DNA from: Nitrospira sp.
Lineage (GTDB): Bacteria; Nitrospirota; Nitrospiria; Nitrospirales; Nitrospiraceae
NCBI GenBank assembly: GCA_015904075.1
Contig: JABMDH010000070.1
Location: 15,881-23,637, forward strand
Reading direction: 5' to 3'
DNA: 7,757 nucleotides
The number at the start of each line of letters is the position of its first letter. The stretch's first letter is position 1. The notes beneath the pieces are model-generated. The model made no database searches, had not been told where the DNA came from, and saw only the letters and a list, made by a program, of their open reading frames with translations. This document shows, in pieces, positions 1 to 5,504 of the stretch. Made by a program: the position numbers and the translations under genes.

Positions 1-96
1 GACGCAGCCGGTTCCGATCAGCAAGATGCCGGCAAGCAAGCAGCCGGTGATTCGTCGACCAACAAGAGACAGGCTCGCAACAGTATGATGCATCAT
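1..96 (-). CDS. Lipoprotein, N-terminal part only (copy 1, cut by window edge)
   Basis: The first 32 codons of a gene that runs off the left end of the window. Translation from the ATG at 96-94 gives a basic N-region, a hydrophobic core (LLAGILLIG) and a lipobox-like GTGC with the modifiable cysteine at residue 31. This predicts export and lipidation in the envelope. It is homologous to the start of the complete gene at 3650-4387, differing at residues 7, 8, 11 and 20 (V/A, R/S, F/L, V/L). I chose this start because the double Met, the AGGACGG-type ribosome site just upstream and the signal peptide are shared by both copies. Its promoter at 204-232 is also conserved. Whether the rest of the gene is intact cannot be seen. 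Confidence 0.75.
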   Translation of the reverse strand, partial: MMHHTVASLSLVGRRITGCLLAGILLIGTGCV

Positions 97-446
97 GAAT
101 TCCGTCCTGGGTGATGGATCGACTTCAACCGGCACACGGTTTTCCTATCGATCTCGTGTGTCACTGTAGTGGTATCTTAAAACCAGCCGCCTCTAGCACT
201 TGAAGTATAAACTAGACAGATAAAACTGTCACCTGTCTTCTGTGCTCAGCGGGTGATAAAAGAACTCGCATTGAAGCGTAAGATCATAAAATGATTGAAT
301 GTTTAGATGGCCGCAAGTCGCTAAATAGGATGCTCACTAGAGGCTAGGACCCAGTAAGCAAAGAAGCGAGAGGTATTAGCCACGCCTGGCATGAACCGCT
401 CTACTGGAAGCAGACGCTTTGGACAGGATGCAGCAGTTCGCGTACT
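97..446. other. Divergent intergenic region, copy 1
   Basis: 350 bases between the divergently read lipoprotein and ferritin-like genes. The lipoprotein side (97-260) aligns well with 4388-4560 and carries the minus-strand promoter and dyad. The ferritin side (about 300-410) aligns poorly with the other copy. Only the last part, from GGACAGGATG at 421-430 to the start codon, is shared again. The conserved word ATAAAATG (286-293) recurs in copy 2 but has no well-spaced -35, so I cannot place a plus-strand promoter. No open frame or RNA gene is seen. Confidence 0.6.
204..232 (-). promoter_or_regulatory. Sigma-70 type promoter for lipoprotein copy 1, with internal dyad
   Basis: Read on the minus strand: -35 GTGACA (227-232), a 17-base spacer, and -10 TATACT (204-209), each five of six to consensus. 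Transcription would begin near 197 and leave a leader of about 100 bases before the ATG at 96. The spacer and -35 box carry the dyad AGACAG (214-219) / CTGTCT (233-238), plus a second CTGTC half at 226-230. That is where a repressor or activator could sit. The same boxes, spacing and dyad recur at 4496-4530. Confidence 0.7.
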
Positions 447-1091
447 ATGGCGCAAGATATGACAGGCGCGATTCAAAAAGATTCATTGACCGAGCCATTT
501 CGGTTGCCGTCGTCTTGTGAGCCTGCTTTGCTGGAACGGTTTCTCAAGGCCGAGGCAATGGCGCTCTGGGCTGTGCGGTCATCACAGTTGCAAAAAGTGC
601 CGTCGAATGTCCGACTGTTTCTGCAGCGGCATGAAGAAGACGAGCAGCGGCATCTTAAGCAGTTTGAGACGATACTCGGTCATCATGCGCATGAGCGTGG
701 ACGACTGCCGTCCGTACCACGACAATGGCCGGCGCTCGCCGTGCAACTGTTCGGATATGAAGCGCTCGGGCTGGAGTTTGCGCTTCTATTGGCCGATGTC
801 CGCCCTGACCTGTCCTCGATTCTTGAGGATGAACGCACGCATGTTGAATTTTTCGAGCGCGAGATTCGAAAGATTCTCTCCGGCGAACAGGCTGACGCTG
901 AACAGGCGAGAACGTCTGCGCACGCTTGGTGGCGAAAGTTGCCGCGAACGCTCGATCGATATCTGGAACATTCCGCACTTGAGCCGTATCGTCCGGAACT
1001 CGCACGCAGGATACTCTCTGCGCTCGAATGCCGGTTGATGGGAACCGGGCTGCTAGGCCAGAGCAGGAACTCACACAATAATGCGGGCTAG
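447..1091 (+). CDS. Ferritin-like di-iron domain protein (copy 1)
   Basis: A 214-residue, mostly helical protein with a four-helix ferritin-like pattern. Candidate ligands are E36 in the first helix, E66-x-x-H69 (HEEDEQRH), E105/E110 in GYEALGLEF, and E129-x-x-H132 (EDERTH). Two ExxH motifs, each paired with a glutamate, are the signature of carboxylate-bridged di-iron proteins such as bacterioferritin/rubrerythrin relatives and MiaE-like oxygenases. The substrate cannot be read from sequence, so iron storage, peroxide reduction and hydroxylation all remain possible. No signal peptide, so cytoplasmic. It is about 90% identical to the copy at 4798-5415. Two oddities: the ribosome site GGAGGAG of copy 2 is GCAGCAG here, and the C-terminus is 9 residues longer, its TAG overlapping the accA stop tail to tail. 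Expression may therefore be weaker. Confidence 0.85.
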   Translation: MAQDMTGAIQKDSLTEPFRLPSSCEPALLERFLKAEAMALWAVRSSQLQKVPSNVRLFLQRHEEDEQRHLKQFETILGHHAHERGRLPSVPRQWPALAVQLFGYEALGLEFALLLADVRPDLSSILEDERTHVEFFEREIRKILSGEQADAEQARTSAHAWWRKLPRTLDRYLEHSALEPYRPELARRILSALECRLMGTGLLGQSRNSHNNAG

Positions 1092-1628
1092 CTCGGCGAG
1101 GGCTCGTGAGGCTCTGCCGGAGACAGTCCAGCCACGGCGCCGATTTTTCGGTACTTCTGCTCACGGCGGGTGAGAAGTTGTTCGGCGGAGAGGTCGGTCA
1201 GATCGAAGAGCTGATTCGTGAGGGCTTTGCCGACCAGTGTGCAGACTGCTTTGGGTTCCCGATGCGCGCCGCCCAACGGTTCCGGCACGATATCGTCGAT
1301 GACACCGAGATCAAGAAGGTCTTTTGCCGTTATTTTTAGGGCAGACGCGGCGTCGAGTACTTTTGCAGGATTGTCCCAGAGAATGGCTGCGCATCCTTCC
1401 GGTGAAATCACCGAATAGACCGAATGCTCCAACATTAAGACACGATCTGATACTCCCAGCGCCAGTGCGCCGCCGCTTCCGCCTTCACCGATGACAACGG
1501 AAATAATGGGGACGGTCAATCGCGACATGACTAGCAGGTTGCGAGCGATCGCTTCCGCTTGTCCCCGTTCCTCGGCTCCAATGCCGGGATAGGCTCCCGG
1601 TGTGTCGATGAAGGTAATAATCGGCCGG
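1088..1628 (-). pseudogene. accA: Acetyl-CoA carboxylase carboxyltransferase alpha subunit, 3' part only (copy 1)
   Basis: AccA and AccD form the carboxyltransferase that makes malonyl-CoA for fatty acid synthesis. This fragment holds the C-terminal ~179 codons. It begins inside the sequence (N)[15 protein letters not shown] and runs through [14 protein letters not shown], the oxyanion-hole type [26 protein letters not shown] and [10 protein letters not shown] to the TAG at 1090-1088. The N-terminal ~140 residues and the native start are gone, replaced at 1628/1629 by unrelated DNA. The frame is intact throughout, and nearly all differences from copy 2 are synonymous except in the last ~25 residues. 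The gene was therefore under selection until recently, or its other half lies elsewhere in the genome or mixture. An internal ATG at 1528 could give 146 residues but would lack part of the active site. Confidence 0.88.
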
Positions 1629-1755
1629 GGACGGCAATGCCTGGGAGATCTTTACCGTCCATGAGCAATTGGAGGTGACCGGACGACTGAGCCAAACAGG
1701 CTGCTGTGTGCCAAAGAAAACGGGGACTCAGGCGCCGGCTACTTGCGGTGCCTGA
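1629..1755 (+). pseudogene. Unidentified gene, last ~41 codons
   Basis: From the breakpoint at 1629 a plus-strand frame is open to the TGA at 1753-1755; it reads [19 protein letters not shown], then a tail with an adjacent Cys pair and one more Cys near the end. The frame meets a stop at 1618-1620 in the accA-derived sequence, so nothing upstream belongs to it. It lies 43 bases before sigZ in the same direction, the spacing of an operon member. I infer it is the 3' end of a gene normally preceding sigZ, cut by the rearrangement. I do not recognise the family. It could be chance coding, but the natural-looking composition and the position argue against that. Confidence 0.45.
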
Positions 1756-1756
1756 G
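1727..1756 (+). other. Hairpin ahead of sigZ
   Basis: CTCAGGCGCCG (1727-1737) pairs with CGGTGCCTGAG (1746-1756) to form an 11-base stem with one G-T pair and an 8-base loop. It spans the stop codon of the upstream gene remnant and ends 42 bases before the sigZ ATG. No T-run follows, so it is not a standard terminator. It could stabilise or partly attenuate the message between the two genes. Confidence 0.4.
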
Positions 1757-1798
1757 CCGAAGCGGTACGGTATGAACATTCACGGCGGAAAGGCCATC

Positions 1799-2419
1799 AT
1801 GACGATTAAGACGGAAGAACTCTGGCACCAGCTTCATGATGGCTTCCGTGCCTTCATCGCCACGCGTGTGAACGATCAGGTTCATGTCGACGACATCCTG
1901 CAAGACGTGTTTGTGCGCGTCCATCTACAAGTGGATAGGGTAAATGATCCAGGCCGGCTGGTCTCATGGATTTACCAAGTCACGCGGAATACGATCATCG
2001 ATTATTACCGGAACTCAGGAAGGCGGCGAGAGGTTCTTGCCGGGTTAGGAACTGACATTGAGGAATTCGGCGCAGCACCTCCGATCTCAGATGGCACTTC
2101 TGGAGACAATACCGGTACGCTTCGTACGGAACTCGCCGGCTGTCTGCGTCCCATGATCGAGCGGTTGTCAAAACACTATCGCGATGCGATCATGCTTGTG
2201 GAACTTGAAGGGCTTACGCAGCAGGTTGCCGCTAAACAAATGGGCATTTCGTTGTCAGGTATGAAATCCAGAGTTCAGCGGGGGCGCACACAACTCAAAC
2301 ATCTCTTGGCCGAGTGTTGCCAGATTGAACTGGATCGCCGAGGCGGGGTGAGGGAGTTCGAAGTGCGGGGTGCCGGCTGTGATCCCTGCCAGTCTCAACC
2401 GGCCAGGAGCTGCCGGTGA
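1799..2419 (+). CDS. sigZ: RNA polymerase sigma factor, SigZ-like ECF family
   Basis: A 206-residue group 4 (ECF) sigma factor that would direct RNA polymerase to a small regulon. Region 2 spans about residues 8-76 (DDILQDVFVRVH, then LVSWIYQVTRNTIIDYYR). Region 4 spans about 113-171 and includes the helix-turn-helix LTQQVAAKQMGISLSGMKSRVQRGR. After it comes a Cys-rich tail: CC at 173-174, then IELDRRG, then C194, C197 and C205. The Cys pair followed by a DRRG segment fits the SigZ subgroup as I know it. I chose the ATG at 1799 because GGAAAGG lies 5 bases upstream and the sigma fold begins directly after. An in-frame ATG at 1772 and GTG at 1706 lack ribosome sites. The stop overlaps the next gene's GTG (GTGA), implying coupled translation. 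No anti-sigma gene is adjacent, so the Cys tail may itself sense metal or redox state (inference). Confidence 0.85.
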   Translation: MTIKTEELWHQLHDGFRAFIATRVNDQVHVDDILQDVFVRVHLQVDRVNDPGRLVSWIYQVTRNTIIDYYRNSGRRREVLAGLGTDIEEFGAAPPISDGTSGDNTGTLRTELAGCLRPMIERLSKHYRDAIMLVELEGLTQQVAAKQMGISLSGMKSRVQRGRTQLKHLLAECCQIELDRRGGVREFEVRGAGCDPCQSQPARSCR

Positions 2420-3657
2420 AGATTGCAATTATCGGTGGTGGACCTGCAGGCCTCATGGCGGCGGAAACAGCCGTCGCGGGAGGTGCACAAGTTGAACTGT
2501 ACGATGCCATGGCGTCTGTCGGCCGAAAGTTTTTACTGGCCGGCAAGGGCGGATTGAACCTCACGCATTCTGAGCCGCTGGACACCTTCCTTACACGCTA
2601 CGGTTCACGCCGGGCACAGCTTGCGCCGACCATTCAATCGTTCGGGCCAGGCGACGTTCGTGAGTGGGCCCAGCGACTCGGTATTACGACCTTCGTCGGA
2701 ACCTCCGGCCGTATTTTCCCGACCGATCTCAAAGCGGCGCCGCTCTTACGGGCATGGCTGCGCCGGTTGCGAAAGACTGGTGTGCAGTTCTATGTTCGGC
2801 ACCGGTGGTGCGGATGGGACGGGCAGGGACAACTTCAGTTTTCCATGCCGCAGGGCACACGTTCGATTCAGGCTGATGCCGTGGTGCTGGCACTGGGGGG
2901 GGGAAGTTGGCCGAAACTCGGTTCAGATGCGGCGTGGATACCGATTCTCGAGGAACGACGGGTGCCGATTAAGCCGCTGCAACCGACGAATTGCGGGTTT
3001 GATGTGAAGTGGACCGACCACTTCCGAACTAAATTTGCCGGACATCCTGTCAAAACCGTGGGCGTTGTGGTGAAGACTGTGGACGATGTTGTGATTCGAC
3101 GGCAGGGTGAATTCGTCATTACTGAATCAGGCCTAGAGGGTGGGGTCATTTACTCCGTGTCGGCCGGTTTGCGCGACGTGATCGCTGCGAAGGGGGTGGC
3201 CACACTTCGTCTCGATCTCGCTCCAGATCGTGAGGTGCAGCGATTGATCAAGGATCTTTCGCAGCCTCGCGGCAAGCGCACGATGGCGGCACAGCTTGAA
3301 CGCCGTGCAAGTGTCGCCGGAGTGAAGGCAGGATTACTTCGTGAAGTGCTCTCCAAGGAAGAATTTGCGGACCCCGTCCGGTTGGCGGCGGCAATCAAAT
3401 CGCTGCCAGTACGGCTGGTCGCCACACGTCCCATAGCGGAAGCGATCAGTACTGCGGGAGGAGTGAAGTTCGAGGGACTGGACGAACAGCTCATGTTTCG
3501 CCGGCTGCCCGGCGTATTTGGTGCGGGGGAGATGTTGGATTGGGAAGCTCCAACTGGAGGCTATCTGTTGACAGCATGCCTGGCAACCGGCCACATGGCC
3601 GGCGCGGGCGCTCTCAAGTGGTTGACGGATCGTCGCGATCGCTCCTCGCCTAACTGA
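2416..3657 (+). CDS. NAD(P)/FAD-dependent oxidoreductase, HI0933/PP4765 family
   Basis: A 413-residue flavoprotein. The N-terminus has a Rossmann dinucleotide motif (IIGGGPAG, residues 6-12), then VGRKFLLAGKGGLNLTHSE, the strongest family signature. The middle contains GTSGRIFPTDLKAAPLL and the LALGGGSWPKLGSD motif. The C-terminus has RPIAEAISTAGGVKF and FGAGEMLDWEAPTGGYLL, which close the FAD site. These place it in the HI0933/YhiN superfamily, in the branch I know as TIGR03862. No physiological substrate is established for that branch. The GTG start is supported by AGGAG at 2405-2409 with a 6-base gap and by the overlap with the sigZ stop. The gene is full length and ends 8 bases inside the convergent lipoprotein gene. 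A run of nine G codes for the glycines of LGGGSW. Confidence 0.88.
   Translation: MKIAIIGGGPAGLMAAETAVAGGAQVELYDAMASVGRKFLLAGKGGLNLTHSEPLDTFLTRYGSRRAQLAPTIQSFGPGDVREWAQRLGITTFVGTSGRIFPTDLKAAPLLRAWLRRLRKTGVQFYVRHRWCGWDGQGQLQFSMPQGTRSIQADAVVLALGGGSWPKLGSDAAWIPILEERRVPIKPLQPTNCGFDVKWTDHFRTKFAGHPVKTVGVVVKTVDDVVIRRQGEFVITESGLEGGVIYSVSAGLRDVIAAKGVATLRLDLAPDREVQRLIKDLSQPRGKRTMAAQLERRASVAGVKAGLLREVLSKEEFADPVRLAAAIKSLPVRLVATRPIAEAISTAGGVKFEGLDEQLMFRRLPGVFGAGEMLDWEAPTGGYLLTACLATGHMAGAGALKWLTDRRDRSSPN
2895..2903 (+). repeat. Nine-G homopolymer in the flavoprotein gene
   Basis: Nine consecutive G cover the LGGG codons of the conserved LALGGGSW motif. Runs of this length are prone to replication slippage and sequencing error. 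A change of one base would truncate the flavoprotein at about residue 160. The frame as written is intact on both sides. Confidence 0.9.
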
Positions 3658-4387
3658 ACAATCCGAATATCCAACTCCATACGCTGGATAGCCAGTTCAC
3701 GACCATATCGATCCAGGACGCTTCAAGCGGTTCTGGTTGCGATTGGGCGGGACGTACCGAAGCCGGCGGTTTGACCGGTGTCACCGGTGTGACTTGAGCC
3801 ATTTGCTGAGGAGGACTCACCGGATTGGGCGCCATCATAGTGGGCGCAACAGGAACCGGCGGTTGTGAGGCAGCCAATTCGGCGGTAGGTGGAGGAACAG
3901 ACGGCGGCATACTTGCCGATGCTGACGGCTCAGATGATTCCGCGAGCGATTGGGCTTTTTCGACTTCTTCTTTATATTGCGCGACAAGTGTTGTCAGGGA
4001 ATGGTGCTCGCGTTTGACATCGGCAACCTGCCGGGCTAGCTGTTTGCCCTGGTACACAAGATTCGCCACTTGTGTCTGCAGCGATGCCATGTCTTCGCTT
4101 GCGCGCTGCATGAGTTGTTGGTTGCGCTGAATCGCCACACGGTAATTTGTTGCAGCCTCGTCTTCGGTTTTGTTTGCGGCTTGAAGTACGGCTATGTGTC
4201 GATCTAATTCGGTCATGTTGGCGCGTTCGGCATCGAGCGCGCGGGTGAGTTCATCATGCTCGGCCTTGATCTGATCGTACGCGCGCTGGCTCACGCAGCC
4301 GGTTCCGATCAGCAAGATGCCGGCGAGAACGCAGCCGGTGATTCGTCGACCGACAAAAGACAGGCGCACAACAGTATGATGCATCAT
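3650..4387 (-). CDS. Coiled-coil, Pro-rich lipoprotein with Trp-rich C-terminal helix (copy 2, complete)
   Basis: A 245-residue envelope protein of no family I can name. From the ATG at 4387 it has a basic N-region, a hydrophobic core (residues 18-28) and a lipobox-like GTGC with lipidation predicted at C31. The residue after the cysteine is Val, which fits outer-membrane sorting. Residues ~33-145 are rich in charged and Gln residues with heptad-like spacing, a probable coiled coil. Residues ~150-215 are a Pro/Ala/Ser/Val linker long enough to cross part of the periplasm. The last ~22 residues (SWIDMVVNWLSSVWSWIFGLFS) form a hydrophobic Trp-rich helix, a possible second membrane contact. I rejected an upstream in-frame ATG at 4576 because it would bury the signal peptide behind 63 residues spanning the promoter. 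Expression would come from the promoter at 4496-4524. The stop overlaps the flavoprotein gene by 8 bases. Confidence 0.8.
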   Translation of the reverse strand: MMHHTVVRLSFVGRRITGCVLAGILLIGTGCVSQRAYDQIKAEHDELTRALDAERANMTELDRHIAVLQAANKTEDEAATNYRVAIQRNQQLMQRASEDMASLQTQVANLVYQGKQLARQVADVKREHHSLTTLVAQYKEEVEKAQSLAESSEPSASASMPPSVPPPTAELAASQPPVPVAPTMMAPNPVSPPQQMAQVTPVTPVKPPASVRPAQSQPEPLEASWIDMVVNWLSSVWSWIFGLFS

Positions 4388-4797
4388 GAATTCCGTCCTG
4401 GGTGATGGATCGACTTCAAGCGGCCACACGGTGTTCTTGTCGATCTCGTGCGTAACTGTATTCGTGTTTCGAAACTCGCCGCTGCTAACAATAAAAGTAT
4501 AAACTAGACAGACGGGACTGTCACCTGTCTTCTGCGCCTGGCGGGCTGTAAAAGAACTCGTGCAGACTTCTAACATTATAAAATGTTTGATGTTTCAGGT
4601 GCTCGCCAAGCAATCCCCCAGGATGAGAGGTACGGAGATGTTTCTTGCCTCTGTAGGTCTCCTGACATTGAGGTGCGACGCGATGTGACTTGTCTGTGCG
4701 AAGCACTTCGGCGAAGGCAGGGCAGGCCGCCGGCGTGAGTGGTTAACGCGCTTCTAGAGGCTGACAGCTTTGGACAGGATGGAGGAGTTCGCGTACT
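4388..4797. other. Divergent intergenic region, copy 2
   Basis: 410 bases between lipoprotein and ferritin-like gene 2. The left part matches copy 1 and contains the minus-strand promoter. About 4590-4760 has no clear match in copy 1 and no convincing open frame. A possible plus-strand -10, TATAAA within ATTATAAAATG near 4575-4585, lacks a good -35. The last 30 bases (TTTGGACAGGATGGAGGAG, then the ATG) match copy 1 and hold the ribosome site. Confidence 0.6.
4496..4524 (-). promoter_or_regulatory. Sigma-70 type promoter for the complete lipoprotein gene
   Basis: Minus-strand GTGACA (4519-4524), 17-base spacer, TATACT (4496-4501). This is the same as in copy 1, although the spacer's middle has changed from TTTTAT to CCCGTC. 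The dyad AGACAG (4506-4511) / CTGTCT (4525-4530) is also kept. Conservation of boxes and dyad against drift in the spacer supports both as functional. The leader to the ATG at 4387 would be about 100 bases. Confidence 0.75.
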
Positions 4798-5415
4798 ATG
4801 GCGCCAGGTATGACAGGCGCGACACAACAAGATTCATTGACCGAGCCGTTTCGGTTACCGTCGTCGTGTGAGCCGGCTTTGCTCGAACGGTTTCTCAAGG
4901 CCGAAGCGATGGCGCTCTGGGCTGTGCGGTCATCGCAGTTGCAACAGGTCCCGCCGAATGTCCGACTATTTCTACAGCGGCATGAAGAAGACGAACAGCG
5001 GCATCTTGCGCAGTTTGAGACGATACTGGGTCATCAGGCGCATCAGCGTGGACAGCTTCCGGCCGTGCCACGGCAATGGCCGGCACTTGCCGTGCAATTG
5101 TTCGGATATGAAGCGCTTGGGTTGGAATTCGCGCTTCTGTTAGCCGATGTCCGTCCTGATCTGTCCTCGATTCTTGAGGATGAACTCAGGCATGTTGGAT
5201 TTTTCGAACGCGAGATCCGAAAGATTCTCTCCGGCGGGCAGGCGGACGCTGAACAGGCGAGAACGTCTGCGCGCGCGTGGTGGCGAAAGCTGCCACGAAC
5301 GCTTGATCGATATCTGGAGCATCCCGCACTTGAGCCCTATCGTCCGGAACTCGCACGCAAGATACTCTCCGCACTCGAATGTCGGCTGATTGGAGCCGGA
5401 CTGATACATCAATAA
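4798..5415 (+). CDS. Ferritin-like di-iron domain protein (copy 2)
   Basis: A 205-residue paralogue of the protein at 447-1091, with the same candidate ligands: E36, E66-x-x-H69, E105/E110 and E129-x-x-H132. About 21 of 203 aligned residues differ. Ligands are kept, but around the second ExxH the changes R130L, T131R and E134G (copy 1 to copy 2) could alter the site's surroundings. The function beyond a di-iron carboxylate protein is not readable. The start is well supported by GGAGGAG ending 10 bases before the ATG. The protein ends at GLIHQ, 89 bases before the convergent accA stop. No signal peptide, so cytoplasmic. It lies beside accA and divergent from the lipoprotein gene in both copies, so this neighbourhood predates the duplication or strain split. 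Confidence 0.87.
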   Translation: MAPGMTGATQQDSLTEPFRLPSSCEPALLERFLKAEAMALWAVRSSQLQQVPPNVRLFLQRHEEDEQRHLAQFETILGHQAHQRGQLPAVPRQWPALAVQLFGYEALGLEFALLLADVRPDLSSILEDELRHVGFFEREIRKILSGGQADAEQARTSARAWWRKLPRTLDRYLEHPALEPYRPELARKILSALECRLIGAGLIHQ

Positions 5416-5446
5416 CAATATCAGCCTATCTACTCATGAGCAGTTC

Positions 5447-5485
5447 TCCTGCCTTCAGGACTCTACGCACGTCAACAGGGCAGGA
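5447..5485. terminator. Possible bidirectional terminator between ferritin-like gene 2 and accA
   Basis: TCCTGCC (5447-5453) and GGCAGGA (5479-5485) are a perfect 7-base inverted repeat with a 25-base loop, midway between two convergent stop codons. There is no T-run and the loop is long, so support is weak. The left arm is missing from copy 1, where the intergenic gap has collapsed. Confidence 0.3.
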
Positions 5486-5504
5486 ACGAATGCAGTACGG
5501 TGGG

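Larger units (their letters stand above)
1..1628. repeat. Diverged direct repeat, copy 1 (lipoprotein 5' end / ferritin-like / accA)
   Basis: This stretch aligns collinearly with 4292-6045. It contains the start of a lipoprotein gene, its promoter, a ferritin-like gene and most of accA, all in the same order and orientation. Coding parts match at roughly 90% of bases by eye. The intergenic parts have drifted more and carry indels: the offset between copies is 4291 at the left end and 4417 at the right end. Homology stops sharply after base 1628, where copy 2 continues through accA and copy 1 switches to unrelated sequence. The left edge is cut by the window, so the repeat may extend further upstream. 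Confidence 0.93.

Noticed and set aside
655..1164. Long minus-strand frames inside both ferritin-like genes
   Set aside because: They are antisense shadows of a GC-rich gene. The plus frame carries the di-iron motifs and is the one conserved between copies.
1531..1779. An 82-residue minus-strand frame running across the breakpoint
   Set aside because: It reads accA-derived DNA out of frame and continues antisense into the remnant and sigZ leader. No family resemblance.
1706..1798. Longer sigZ from GTG 1706 or ATG 1772
   Set aside because: No ribosome site precedes either, the added residues are Arg-rich and unlike sigma factors, and they overlap the upstream gene tail and hairpin. ATG 1799 has GGAAAGG at the right distance.
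4388..4576. N-terminal extension of the lipoprotein from an ATG at 4576
   Set aside because: It would bury a clear signal peptide and lipobox behind 63 residues, and it crosses the conserved promoter. The ATG at 4387 has a ribosome site and is shared with copy 1.
4590..4760. Structured regulatory RNA or riboswitch in the copy-2-only intergenic segment
   Set aside because: Only short competing stems are found (for example GTGC-GAA-GCAC near 4700), with no known riboswitch core and no counterpart in copy 1.
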